22,882 bases of DNA from NCBI GenBank assembly GCA_036381335.1, contig DASVCZ010000066.1:1-22882 (forward strand). Reading direction: 5' to 3'. The DNA comes from DASVCZ01 sp036381335. Its GTDB lineage: Bacteria; Patescibacteriota; Microgenomatia; UBA1400; PJMF01. Shown here piece after piece: positions 6,967 through 15,744 of the stretch (position 1 is the stretch's first letter; each line of letters opens with the position of its first letter). The position numbers and the translations under genes are program-made. The notes under the pieces were generated by a model. The model was not told where the DNA came from. It searched no databases and worked only from the letters and a program-made list of their open reading frames with translations.

Positions 6967-7686
6967 TTAGTCCCAAAAAGTCACTTTATTCAAGGTACTT
7001 TGAGCAGCATTAGTTGTCCACTCCCACCCTTGAGACATTTTATGCTGAGTATAGCTTATTGCTTGCGTAGTGGTATTTCTAGCCCAATCAATAGTTTGAG
7101 AAGCTTTCTGGCTAATATAATTATTCGTATCCTGATACAGGACTTGAGCTTTTGTATTTAAAGGAATCATATCGTTAACCTCATGTTGTGCAACGTTTGC
7201 TCCACCTGCCATTAAGTGCTCATTTAATATTCCAGGCTCATGTCCCTTTTTGGGAACACTTGTTACCTTACCATTGGCATCTTTTTTATCAACATAATCA
7301 TCTCCTAAACCGCAGATGTGTCCAAACTCATGCGCTGCTACATTTCCGCTTGCTGTATTACTCCATTCACCTTTACTCATTTGACCAGTAAGAATATTTA
7401 TTCCTGACATACAGGACCTACCAGCTTCACTGCAAATTTGGTTATCATTTGGTCCCATAACTCTAATACAGTTATCGCCAACTTTACATTCTTCTGTTCC
7501 TACAATTACATCAACAATATAAACAACATCTCTTCCTTGATATTGATGTCCGTTCCAAGTGTTTTCAATTCCCATTTCCCACCTTTCAGCAATTCTTTCT
7601 AAGTCGAAAGACTCATCTCCATAAATCTCAATTGTAGCGGTAACATAGACCTTGTTTTCATTAGCATTGTAAGAAAAACTAGCCTT
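6967..7686 (-). other. Tip domain: HExxHxxGxxD zinc metalloprotease toxin
   Basis: This covers residues 2094-2332 of the giant Rhs protein. The zinc site reads HEFGHICGLGD (2212-2222), with His2212 and His2216 as ligands, Glu2213 as the general base and Asp2222 in the third-ligand position. This matches the HExxHxxGxxD variant known from snapalysin-type metzincins. LMAGG with Met2252 fits a metzincin Met-turn. Four cysteines before the site (in ECKVGDNC and QICSEAGRSC) could form disulfides, fitting action outside the cytoplasm. After the protease there is a Thr/Gln/Ala-rich helical tail. The DNA looks more AT-rich than the cage DNA, as expected for an exchangeable tip. Confidence 0.75.
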
Positions 7687-10600
7687 GTATCCATATAAGT
7701 CAACGTAATTCATTGGCGAACTATAGTTATACATGTACCGATGCATCGACTGTGGATTTGGAACTTGCCCGCGATAGGTATCCTGCGTTAACCACACACC
7801 TACTTCCGGATCATAGTGCCGTGCTCCAAAGTAGTAGAGACCCGTATGAGGATCAAGCCGTTTTTGGGTTAACGTGTAGCTGTTATGAGGTTCTCCTCCA
7901 GGAGTAGAGTTCCAACCACTAGCACCACCTCCATTGTGATTTGGTGTACCATTATCCGAAAGGATAGTGCCATATTCGTCATAGCGATAGGCATGATCAG
8001 ACTGACCAGAGTGCTTACTGGTAGCTGAAATATTACCTTCTCCGTCGTAGTGATACCAATAGAGACTGCCATTAGGATCTTGTTCACTCTTAAACTCTTG
8101 ATAAGCAATCAAGTCCTGAGCTGAAGTACGATACAGATTTTGACGTTGACCATTGTGGATGTTGTACTCTGCGACTGGATCTAACCGATCAAAGGTAAAT
8201 TCAGTCTTCTTGCCTGCATCTGATGAGCCTGAATAATATGTCGAAACTAAGCGTCTGCCATTGCCATCATATGCTAACTCTGTTCTTGATAATTCATTCA
8301 GCTGTGGCTGAGCGCTACCAGAAGCAGTGTTTATTTCTGCTGAGTCAGTTGCGACTAATTCTTCGTCATTACCGGCTCCATTATTACAATCGTCACTCTT
8401 ATCTTTACCGTTGTTTTTGCCATTACCAGGAACACACTCTTCTGTCGGTTCTGGATCAGCTGAAGTTACTTCGCTTAGTTGGAATTGATAGTCTTGAGCC
8501 TCTAAAAGTCTGTTTTCCGTGTCATACGCATATGCAACTCCTCTTTCTATGCCAGTCTCATCTTTAATCAGTTTATCTACTCTATTTCCGTTATTATCAT
8601 AACTGTAAGCCGTGGTTACTCTGTTAGGTGGTTGAGGTGATTCAACGTTAACCTCTAAGAGTTGATTTGCAGAGTTGTAGCTATATTGGCGAGTTTCAGG
8701 ACCTTGAGTCAGATGCTCAACCATTTGCGTACGGTTGCCAACGGCATCGTAGAGATATTGAGAACGATTACCGTCATCTGCAGTGCTTTCTGCTAAGCGA
8801 TGAATGCCATCATAAGTGAAGTTTGTCGTAACCGTTTTAGGTTGTCTCCAACCATACGTAGCTATTTCTTGAGTTTGATGACCAATATCATTATAGGTGT
8901 ACTGGAATTTAGTGATTGTTGGTTGCTTGTTGCTTAACTGGATATCAGCAACTTCTAATGGCCGATATACCTTGTCATAGTTAATGCTGGATTTAGTTTG
9001 ATTGGATCTATCAACTATAGTCGGTACGCCTACTTTATTCCGCGTATATTTCACCTTATCCTGGTCACTACTCTGTGAAATTTTCAACCAGTCATTCTTC
9101 AAATACTCATGCGCCATGCTCCGTCCATCAGGATACTGGAGTTTAGTCAAATTACCCACTGGGTCATATTCGTAACTTAGCGTTCGACCTAACGGATCGT
9201 GCTGCTCAGTTAACCGATCTAGTTCATCGTAACTCCAAGTAGTGGTGCCCAAGTGATCATCCATCTGGACTGGGAAGTTAGTTTCGTTGTATTGGTACTC
9301 CACATCTTGCTCGGGGTAATCAATTAAAGCTAAGACGTCATCTGGGTAGTACGAGTACTTGGTTTCAACCCCATTAGCGTCTATCCGTTTAACTAAGTTC
9401 TGCTCGTGGTCATACTCGTAGTGCCACGTATTGTTGAGCGGATTAACTTCGGCAATCAAGCGATCGAGCGGATCGTACTCAAATTTGGTTTGGTGCGTGT
9501 TGGCGTCGGTGGTGACGGTTAAGTTACCGTTAGGATCGTAAGCGTAGCGAGTGGCAACGTTGGTGTCATGGGTTTGGTCGCCGCCCCGAGCGTTGTTCAC
9601 CACCATCGCTAAGCGATAGAGTGGATCGTACTGATAGGTGTGTGGTGTGCCATCGGCTTCTGTTTTTTGAGTCAAGTTGACGGTGGCGTCATAGGCGTAT
9701 TTCTCAGTTTCATTTTCAGCATTGGTTTGTTCAATTAAGCGATCTAATTCGTCATAGACAAAAGCGGTGGGATTATTTTCAGCATCGGTGATTTGAACAC
9801 GGTTACCGTTAGCATCGTAGGTAAAGGTAGTGGTATTGTCTTCAGCGTCGGTGGAAGCAATTAAGCGGTAAACTCTGTCGTATTCAAACTGATCGGTGTG
9901 ATTATTTTCATCGGTCAATTCTAAGAGATTACCAACCGCATCATAGGCAAAGTGCTTAGTCCCATTTAGAGGATTGGTAGTTTTGACCAGCCGATTGAGC
10001 GGATCATACTCATGGCTGTAGGTGAGGTTGCGTAGATTGGTAAACTGAACTTGGTTGTCCACTTTGTCGTACTGATACTTTTCTTGGTGATTTTCTGGGT
10101 TGATAAACGTCACTAACCGATTAAGGGCGTCGTACTGATACTGGCGTGAATGATCGTTGCGGTCGGTCAGCTGGATGAGATTATCTTCTTGGTCGTACGT
10201 AAACTCGGTGGCCTGGGCTAAAGCATCGATGATTTGGGTGTTGCGATGAGCTGGGTCGTAGACAAATTGTGTCTGGAAACCGCGCGGGTTGGTGACGGCA
10301 GTTAAGTTGCCGTGTAAGTCGTAGGCGTAGTGGGTAGTGACATTAGTTTGAGCGTCGCTGGGTTGGCCAGGCACTGCACCAGCAATTTTTTGCTCTCGTC
10401 GGTCCAACGCGTCATAGGTGTAGGCGGTAGTAATACCGTTGGCGTCGGTGACGGCACTCAGGTTGCTGTTGGGATCGTACTCGTACTTGGTTTCCCCATT
10501 TTTTGCATCAATGACGGTAGCCAAGCGATTGAGCGGATCAAATTCGTAGGTGGTACTAAAGGTACGAGGATTGATGAGCTTGGTCAGATTGCTTTGGCCA

Positions 10601-13600
10601 TCGTACTCAAAGTGAGAAATTTGATTTTCGGCATCGGTGACTTTCACCACTCGATCGAGTTTATCGTGTTCGTAGATAGTGAGATTGTCATTGGGATCGA
10701 TGACTTTGGTTAAAGCTCCAGTCGCATTGTACTCGTACTCCGTGGTCACGTTTTGATCGACGGTGCTCAAGCCAAAAACGGCATTCTGAACTTCTTTGGT
10801 CATTCGACCCAGTGGATCATAGGTCAGTTTGGTAACTCGACCCTCAGCGTCGGTGACTTCCGTCAGCTCATGGCGACCATTGTAGGTATAGGCAGTCTGG
10901 CGTTCATCATCGGTGCCTACCGCTTCTGTCATGGTCACCAAATCATAGACAGAGTTGTAGGCATACTGGGTAACGTGCCCTTCCGGCGAGACCATTTCCA
11001 ATAGCTCATTCATCGGGCCGTAGGCGTAAGTTGTGGGGAAGTCCAACTGATTTTGTTTTTCTTTAAGGTTATCTGAGTTGTCGTAGGAGTAAGTAATCGA
11101 ACCACCGTTAGCGTCAATTTCTTCAATCAAGCGATCATTTTTGTCGTAGACATAGCCTAAGTGGTACCCTAACGGCCCATCGACAGCCACTAAGTTGTCG
11201 TTTTGGTCGTAGGTGTAGTCATAGGTAAAGGCGCGCGGATTAGTGACAGAGGTCAGGCGACCTAATCCGTCATACGCATAAGTAGTCGTCTGCGACAAGG
11301 CATCGATCATCGACTCGCGATCACCAGCAGCGTTGTAACTATAGGTAGTCACCTGGCCGTTAAAGTCAGACTCTGTAATTAATTGGCCAAAGCTGTCATA
11401 TGTCAGCGTCCGAGTAGCACCTTCAGCGTGAGTTTCTGTTAACAAGTTTCCGCGGCTGTCATACGTCCAAGTAGTAATATGATCAGCGATTTTATTAACC
11501 TCCGTTAACGGCTTATTAAAAGTAGTGTCAAAAGTGCGAGTAATTTCAAAACCGAGCGGATCCCGTTCTAAGACTCGATTGCCGCGCTCGTCGTACTCAT
11601 ACTCCCAAGTTTCGCCTTCTTCATCGGTCATGCTGGCTATTTGTTTTTGATCGGTAAATTCGTAGTCAACAAAGTCACCGGCGTCGTTAGTAATCCGAGT
11701 GATTAAATCATCGTCGTCTAAGCTGTAAGTAGTAGCATAGCCATGGGCATCGGTAACCACCGTTTGCTCATCACTGTAAGCCAACGTCTGATGGAAAGCT
11801 TCGCCCACTTGGTGATCCACCACTCGGCGCTCACCGTCATATTGATTGGTCATCAAGGTGAAACCTTCGGGAGTCACCGCTGTCACCAGATTGTGATCGT
11901 CGTAGGTGTAACTAGTAATACCACCGCGACCATCTGTCCAGCTGGCTAAATCGTTATCATCGCTATAAGTAAAACTCAGGGTTTTGCCTTCCGGTGCGCT
12001 GACATTTTCCACTAAGCCGTCATCATTATATGTAAAGCTGATCGATCTACCCCCATCGGCAGTAATATTCGTCAACTGAGACATTAAGGTGTACGGCGTC
12101 ACTGCTCCATACGCAAAGTTCAACCCATTATCGTTCGCATCTTCCCAGCGGGTTACGTCACCATCGGCGTTAAATGTAATTTGCGTTAAATCAGGGAAGG
12201 TTAAGATAAAACCATCGCCATCGCGCTCTAGCGTTTCAAAGTATCCCGGCTCGGGTTCCAAATCTGGGCCCGAGAAGGTGACCACTTTACCATCCGGATA
12301 TTGGATAAAGACACCTTCGAAATCCGGTGTCTCCATAGCTAGCGCGTGATAGTTATAACTGTGGGTCCAGTTCTCACCAAAAATACTGGGCCGGCCGGAC
12401 TGATTGTTGTACGTCAATGTGAGATTAATTTCTGGCCGACCACCAATCTTGAGGAGCTCGACTTCTTCAATTAAGTTGCCGTTAGCGGTGTTGATCGGAT
12501 GACCCACAATCTGAGAGCGGGTAGTTTTGCTGGTGTCACAGGAAGCATTGGTAAAACAAGCACTATTAGGATCCCAAATCATGCCCGGGTAGTAACCCGT
12601 TAAGCGGTAGAAGGCGCCACGGGTCATGTACCCAAACTGGGGCGACCAAATACCTTCGTTTCCAGCCACGTCGTAGGCCACGATGTAGTAATCGAGGTTA
12701 GCATTCTTTTGATATTCCAAATCAATTGAGTAATAATCCCCTTCACCAGACATAGGATACGCCAGGCCATCCAAGACAAAGTAGACCGTATCCACTCCTG
12801 AACCAGTGTCAGTGACTTTCGCACTAATGCGTAACGTCCCGTTATCAGGATGGACTTTCACATCTTCGATCAGCGGTGGCGTTAAATCAAGATTGGGATC
12901 GAGGGGAACGCCAAAACTAATGGCGTCAAAGACGATGTGCGACGCAAAATTGCTGCCTTGTTCGGGCACCACGTCGTCTAATTTAACTGAACCGGAACCA
13001 TTAAAGGTAAAGGTTCCCAGCGATACCACCCCACCGCGATTGGCTTCTTGATTAATGACCACGTTGGTGGTGCCGTTGGCGTGAGTCACTTGATAGGTGG
13101 CACCAGTGGTCATGGGTTTGTCAATTAAGTTGGGGATAGTTGCAAATAACTCAACTTCTCCGGTCAAGCCACTCTCTACCGTCCAAATTCCCCAGTTGTG
13201 GGGCGTGTTGTTGATAGAGTTGCCGGTATAGGTGGCATCACCGTTATAGCCACTGCCCACATTATCTTCAAACTCAGGTTGATCGCTATCAGTTTGGCCG
13301 TCAAACACAAAACCGGTTGGATCTTGATCATCAATAATCAGCGGGTCACTGACCGTTTGGGTGACTCCTTCATTGGGATCACCGGCCGCCGCCATGAAGA
13401 CGGTAAAGTGAGTAGTCTGGGCAATTAATTGGCCAGTACCCTCGTCAAAATGACTGTCCAATGGCTGCCATTGGTGAGCCTCTTCATCAAAGAAGTAGAT
13501 GCCAAGTTGATCGATATCGAGTAAGTGCCGAGGAACTTGGCTGAGATCGAGAGTAAGGGTCAGGGGTTGGTCGAATTGAGTTACTGGTTCGCCAGCCTCT

Positions 13601-13965
13601 GTCCGGGCTTTCAGATCAAACATGCTCCCAACTTGGTAGTTGGCTACTAACTTGGGACTATCCACTCGCCGATATGACACCACCACGTCCTGATCAGTAA
13701 AGCCAGCTGGCAGAGCCAGCTGCAGTTTGTTGACAGCAAAGGTGCCACCTTGATCAGCGCTCACCTTTTGTCGGCCAATAGCGGTCAGTTCGTGAACTGG
13801 TTCAAGGTAGACAGCCTGTGGTCCAGGTGAAAAAGGATTCAGGCTGGAAGTATAAAAAAAGTGCCAACCGAGGGCACTGGTCATGAGGAGTAAAGTCAGG
13901 CTGAGAATCGAGGTCAGCACTAATCGAGGAGAGACGACTAGTCGAGAAATTGCGCGCAGAATCAT
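6967..13965 (-). CDS. Giant secreted Rhs/YD-repeat toxin with metzincin-type protease tip
   Basis: This 2332-residue protein starts with a signal anchor (about 12-35). A ZU5-like sandwich follows (about 50-195, ending in the typical T-x-HFTVF), then a golvesin-like domain (about 205-355, with VINQEANRGGVVSLGTF), an Ig-like segment (360-450), and a DUF6531-like start (about 485-560). From about 570 to 1960 there are dozens of YD repeats. A Cys/Asn/Gly linker (GNGKNNGKD, about 1845) interrupts the late repeats. The core (GLYYFGARHYDP to NYVDLYGY, ending at 2093) closes the toxin cage. Residues 2094-2332 form the tip. With no PAAR domain and a signal anchor, it should act like WapA-type surface toxins rather than type VI cargo. 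No Shine-Dalgarno sequence is usable at the ATG (GGGA is too close). The next gene starts 10 bp later. Confidence 0.9.
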   Translation of the reverse strand: MILRAISRLVVSPRLVLTSILSLTLLLMTSALGWHFFYTSSLNPFSPGPQAVYLEPVHELTAIGRQKVSADQGGTFAVNKLQLALPAGFTDQDVVVSYRRVDSPKLVANYQVGSMFDLKARTEAGEPVTQFDQPLTLTLDLSQVPRHLLDIDQLGIYFFDEEAHQWQPLDSHFDEGTGQLIAQTTHFTVFMAAAGDPNEGVTQTVSDPLIIDDQDPTGFVFDGQTDSDQPEFEDNVGSGYNGDATYTGNSINNTPHNWGIWTVESGLTGEVELFATIPNLIDKPMTTGATYQVTHANGTTNVVINQEANRGGVVSLGTFTFNGSGSVKLDDVVPEQGSNFASHIVFDAISFGVPLDPNLDLTPPLIEDVKVHPDNGTLRISAKVTDTGSGVDTVYFVLDGLAYPMSGEGDYYSIDLEYQKNANLDYYIVAYDVAGNEGIWSPQFGYMTRGAFYRLTGYYPGMIWDPNSACFTNASCDTSKTTRSQIVGHPINTANGNLIEEVELLKIGGRPEINLTLTYNNQSGRPSIFGENWTHSYNYHALAMETPDFEGVFIQYPDGKVVTFSGPDLEPEPGYFETLERDGDGFILTFPDLTQITFNADGDVTRWEDANDNGLNFAYGAVTPYTLMSQLTNITADGGRSISFTYNDDGLVENVSAPEGKTLSFTYSDDNDLASWTDGRGGITSYTYDDHNLVTAVTPEGFTLMTNQYDGERRVVDHQVGEAFHQTLAYSDEQTVVTDAHGYATTYSLDDDDLITRITNDAGDFVDYEFTDQKQIASMTDEEGETWEYEYDERGNRVLERDPLGFEITRTFDTTFNKPLTEVNKIADHITTWTYDSRGNLLTETHAEGATRTLTYDSFGQLITESDFNGQVTTYSYNAAGDRESMIDALSQTTTYAYDGLGRLTSVTNPRAFTYDYTYDQNDNLVAVDGPLGYHLGYVYDKNDRLIEEIDANGGSITYSYDNSDNLKEKQNQLDFPTTYAYGPMNELLEMVSPEGHVTQYAYNSVYDLVTMTEAVGTDDERQTAYTYNGRHELTEVTDAEGRVTKLTYDPLGRMTKEVQNAVFGLSTVDQNVTTEYEYNATGALTKVIDPNDNLTIYEHDKLDRVVKVTDAENQISHFEYDGQSNLTKLINPRTFSTTYEFDPLNRLATVIDAKNGETKYEYDPNSNLSAVTDANGITTAYTYDALDRREQKIAGAVPGQPSDAQTNVTTHYAYDLHGNLTAVTNPRGFQTQFVYDPAHRNTQIIDALAQATEFTYDQEDNLIQLTDRNDHSRQYQYDALNRLVTFINPENHQEKYQYDKVDNQVQFTNLRNLTYSHEYDPLNRLVKTTNPLNGTKHFAYDAVGNLLELTDENNHTDQFEYDRVYRLIASTDAEDNTTTFTYDANGNRVQITDAENNPTAFVYDELDRLIEQTNAENETEKYAYDATVNLTQKTEADGTPHTYQYDPLYRLAMVVNNARGGDQTHDTNVATRYAYDPNGNLTVTTDANTHQTKFEYDPLDRLIAEVNPLNNTWHYEYDHEQNLVKRIDANGVETKYSYYPDDVLALIDYPEQDVEYQYNETNFPVQMDDHLGTTTWSYDELDRLTEQHDPLGRTLSYEYDPVGNLTKLQYPDGRSMAHEYLKNDWLKISQSSDQDKVKYTRNKVGVPTIVDRSNQTKSSINYDKVYRPLEVADIQLSNKQPTITKFQYTYNDIGHQTQEIATYGWRQPKTVTTNFTYDGIHRLAESTADDGNRSQYLYDAVGNRTQMVEHLTQGPETRQYSYNSANQLLEVNVESPQPPNRVTTAYSYDNNGNRVDKLIKDETGIERGVAYAYDTENRLLEAQDYQFQLSEVTSADPEPTEECVPGNGKNNGKDKSDDCNNGAGNDEELVATDSAEINTASGSAQPQLNELSRTELAYDGNGRRLVSTYYSGSSDAGKKTEFTFDRLDPVAEYNIHNGQRQNLYRTSAQDLIAYQEFKSEQDPNGSLYWYHYDGEGNISATSKHSGQSDHAYRYDEYGTILSDNGTPNHNGGGASGWNSTPGGEPHNSYTLTQKRLDPHTGLYYFGARHYDPEVGVWLTQDTYRGQVPNPQSMHRYMYNYSSPMNYVDLYGYKASFSYNANENKVYVTATIEIYGDESFDLERIAERWEMGIENTWNGHQYQGRDVVYIVDVIVGTEECKVGDNCIRVMGPNDNQICSEAGRSCMSGINILTGQMSKGEWSNTASGNVAAHEFGHICGLGDDYVDKKDANGKVTSVPKKGHEPGILNEHLMAGGANVAQHEVNDMIPLNTKAQVLYQDTNNYISQKASQTIDWARNTTTQAISYTQHKMSQGWEWTTNAAQSTLNKVTFWD
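7694..12270 (-). repeat. YD/Rhs repeat tract
   Basis: The DNA coding the YD repeats and the Rhs core has a loose period of about 60-65 bases. Variants of the reverse complement of YEYDxxxxL recur (for example gatcgtactc, gatcatactc, gtcgtaggtg). The copies are diverged. This protein-level repetition gives possible targets for recombination with the orphan module at 3789-5828. Confidence 0.7.
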
Positions 13966-14033
13966 TCCCTTTTATGGTGACACAGGTCAAGGGAAGCAAG
14001 CAATGTGTATGAGTTGTGTAGAGCAATTCGAAA

Positions 14034-14052
14034 CTTGCTATTTCATAGCAAG
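14034..14052. repeat. Perfect 8-bp inverted repeat between divergent genes
   Basis: CTTGCTAT and ATAGCAAG flank a 3-base TTC spacer. The repeat lies about 4 bases before a proposed -35 of the hydrolase gene and 69 bases before the Rhs start. No T tract follows on either side, so an operator is more likely than a terminator. The rest of the 125-bp gap holds only the two weak divergent promoters. Confidence 0.4.
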
Positions 14053-14055
14053 CAG

Positions 14056-14084
14056 TTGGAGACTGTCGCAGATAGAGTTAAAAT
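14056..14084 (+). promoter_or_regulatory. Possible leaderless promoter of the hydrolase gene
   Basis: TTGGAG (14056-14061), 17 bases, then TAAAAT (14079-14084), followed by 6 bases and the ATG at 14091. The -10 matches the consensus in 5 of 6 bases and the -35 in only 3. Transcription would start at or within a base or two of the ATG, and no Shine-Dalgarno sequence is present. Confidence 0.4.
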
Positions 14085-14090
14085 GTCGCT

Positions 14091-14816
14091 ATGAAACGAA
14101 CCGGTTTTGAGAAAATCAATAACAAAGATATTTTCTATATTTTGACCGAACCTGAACGAACACATAAAAAAATTGTGATTATGAGTCACGGCTTCCGAGG
14201 TTCTTCTCTGGGTCCTGCGCGAAGCTTCGTTGATTTTGAGCAAATTCTAGTCCAGCACGGCATTTCTTGCTTACGGTTTGATCAACCAAACTGCGGTAAT
14301 TCAGAAGGTGATTTTTTGGAGTCTTCATTCACAGAATGGATTAAAGCTACCAGCCATTTTACTCAAAAGTTTCTTGACCAAGGCTATCAGATCGTACTTT
14401 TAGGCCAAAGTATGGGTGCGACTTCAACCATGGTTGTAGCTGCTCAGCCCGAGTTCATCAATAAAATTCCGGCCATTATTTTATGGGTGCCAGATGCCAA
14501 AACAAATATCCAAGTTGATTCACGTAAGGTGTATGAAGAAGCGGGTCAAGTGTACAAAGGCCAATTTTGGATAGAAGCCTCAGATGCTAATTTTTTTGAG
14601 TGCTTAGACAGATACCAGGGTGGAATACACTTAGTCTATGGTGAGTTTGATAAGTACGTATCTTCTGAAGATAAAAACCGAATTATTGCTGGCGTAAAAG
14701 CCAAACACCAATCTGTAAAAATACTCCTCGGTCAGGATCACAGTCCTTGGGAACATCACCTGGCTCAAGAAGTATTTACAGAGGAACTCGAATTTATCAA
14801 AGAGATGTTACCTTAG
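14091..14816 (+). CDS. Alpha/beta hydrolase (S33-like serine hydrolase)
   Basis: This 241-residue protein has the alpha/beta-hydrolase pattern: an oxyanion loop HGFRGSS (about 29-35), CLRFDQPNCGNSEG (about 60-73), the nucleophile elbow GQSMG with Ser107, an acid in YGEFD (Asp187) and the catalytic His in QDHSP (His217). It lacks a signal peptide, so it is cytoplasmic. The layout is that of monoacylglycerol-lipase or S33 aminopeptidase-like enzymes, but the substrate cannot be told from the sequence. The upstream ATG at 14083 is followed at once by TGA, so 14091 is the start. It is divergent to the giant Rhs gene and convergent with the Rossmann gene, with 61 bases between stops and no clear terminator there. 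Confidence 0.85.
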   Translation: MKRTGFEKINNKDIFYILTEPERTHKKIVIMSHGFRGSSLGPARSFVDFEQILVQHGISCLRFDQPNCGNSEGDFLESSFTEWIKATSHFTQKFLDQGYQIVLLGQSMGATSTMVVAAQPEFINKIPAIILWVPDAKTNIQVDSRKVYEEAGQVYKGQFWIEASDANFFECLDRYQGGIHLVYGEFDKYVSSEDKNRIIAGVKAKHQSVKILLGQDHSPWEHHLAQEVFTEELEFIKEMLP

Positions 14817-14877
14817 ATGGCAATGTAGGACTTTTAAAAAATTAAACGGGTTTTCTCAAAAAAGATTAGGGCGTATG

Positions 14878-15543
14878 TTACTTCACACTCAGAATTTTAA
14901 TAGCACTCATCCAGTTTGATTCTAAATCATCTTGAAGTTTCATTTGAATAAGCTGAATGCCCTCTAATACCCGAGCTTGTTTTAATAAACCTACGTCAAG
15001 TGGTCGAAGTCCAGAAGTGCGGATAATGTGAGCAATCACTTTTTTAGATTCTTCATCATCACCTGCCATAAAAACATCCAGTGGCTTCCCATCAACTTCA
15101 CCAGCTATCAAAGTGCCAGCAAAGTTGGTATTAAATGCTTTCACCACTTTTGTTCCTTCAGGCACAATTTTGGAAATTTCTTCTGCTGCTGAGCTGTCAG
15201 CGGGTGTTACTAATTCAAATGTTTTAAAATCCACTGGATTAGAGATATCTACCAAAATTTTCCCCTGAAGTTGATCACTGTATTCTTTAATAATTTCTGG
15301 AATGACTGAATAAGGGACTGCCAAAATAATTATTTCACCTTCGAGTAATGTGCCCTGTGATCTGGCTTCAACCTGAGTGTCTCTGGTCGATTCTTGCTTT
15401 AATTCAGCGGCCAAAGATTCAGCTTGTTCTGCATTTCGAGAGTAGATAGATACAGGATGACCACCAGCCACTAAACGAGTCCCAATGCCTTTGGCCATAT
15501 TGCCGGAACCAATGATTGAAATCGCGAGAGGTTTATTGTGCAT
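14878..15543 (-). CDS. F420/NADP-oxidoreductase-like Rossmann protein
   Basis: The N-terminus has a dinucleotide-binding motif in ISIIGSGNMAKGIGTRL, followed by SIYSRN, a good NADP-binding end for strand 2. Next come IIILAVPYSVIPEII and LVDISNPVDF, and then VVKAFNTNFAG, as in the F420-dependent NADP oxidoreductase / NADP-binding family (Pfam F420_oxidored). Total length is about 221 residues, usual for the family. Members reduce F420 with NADPH or act on other substrates. F420 use is unproven here, so the name should stay general. An ATG at 15558 would add 5 residues, but a TATAAT box covers those codons, so I prefer the ATG at 15543. Confidence 0.8.
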   Translation of the reverse strand: MHNKPLAISIIGSGNMAKGIGTRLVAGGHPVSIYSRNAEQAESLAAELKQESTRDTQVEARSQGTLLEGEIIILAVPYSVIPEIIKEYSDQLQGKILVDISNPVDFKTFELVTPADSSAAEEISKIVPEGTKVVKAFNTNFAGTLIAGEVDGKPLDVFMAGDDEESKKVIAHIIRTSGLRPLDVGLLKQARVLEGIQLIQMKLQDDLESNWMSAIKILSVK

Positions 15544-15549
15544 GGAGTC

Positions 15550-15579
15550 ATTATACATTCCTTAAAGATGTGGGTGCAA
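15550..15579 (-). promoter_or_regulatory. Leaderless promoter of the Rossmann gene
   Basis: On the minus strand TTGCAC (15579-15574), 18 bases, and a perfect TATAAT (15555-15550) are followed by GACTCC and the ATG at 15543. The transcript would begin at or within a base or two of the ATG. This favours the second ATG over the one at 15558. Confidence 0.55.
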
Positions 15580-15592
15580 AAGTGGCCCAAAT

Positions 15593-15658
15593 AAAAAACA
15601 CAACCTCTTACCTCTCTGGGAGGACGCGCTCCATGAAGGAGACTAGTTGAGATTGTGT
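15593..15658 (-). ncRNA. Structured RNA or branched terminator with U tract
   Basis: On the minus strand ACACAATCTC (15658-15649) pairs with GAGGTTGTGT (15607-15598) over 10 bp with one G-U pair, followed directly by a T tract (15598-15593). Inside are two possible hairpins, CTCC-TTCAT-GGAG and CCTC-CCAGA-GAGG, so the fold would be a three-way junction. GGAG and CTCC blocks recur, which allows alternative pairings. It is probably the terminator after the Cys-rich gene, whose stop is about 87 bases upstream. A TATACT box (15677-15672) placed to start a transcript near 15665 also allows an independent small RNA of about 70 nt. Confidence 0.5.
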
Positions 15659-15671
15659 CAATTCCAAAAAT

Positions 15672-15677
15672 AGTATA
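15672..15677 (-). promoter_or_regulatory. Possible -10 box of the small structured RNA
   Basis: TATACT on the minus strand (5 of 6 to consensus) would start transcription near 15665, 7 bases before the outer stem at 15658. No convincing -35 is seen 16-18 bases upstream, where the DNA is T-rich. The remaining gap up to 15744 holds nothing else I recognise. Confidence 0.25.
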
Positions 15678-15744
15678 CGGTGCGAATAAAAAAATTTCTA
15701 GTAGTAATTCTTTCTGCTCAGTAATAACAAGCTTGGATGAAGAA

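Noticed and set aside
10330..11004. Plus-strand open frames in the YD tract with Val/Gly-rich periodic products
   Set aside because: They are antisense shadows of the YD repeats. Their periodicity mirrors the repeats, and no ribosome sites are seen.
7694..12270. CRISPR-like periodic repeats
   Set aside because: The period comes from YD codons. Copies are diverged, there are no constant direct repeats with unique spacers, and the whole stretch is one open frame.
14817..14877. Terminator between the convergent hydrolase and Rossmann genes
   Set aside because: Only A/T-rich imperfect pairing is seen (CTTTT with AAAAG). There is no GC stem followed by a T tract.
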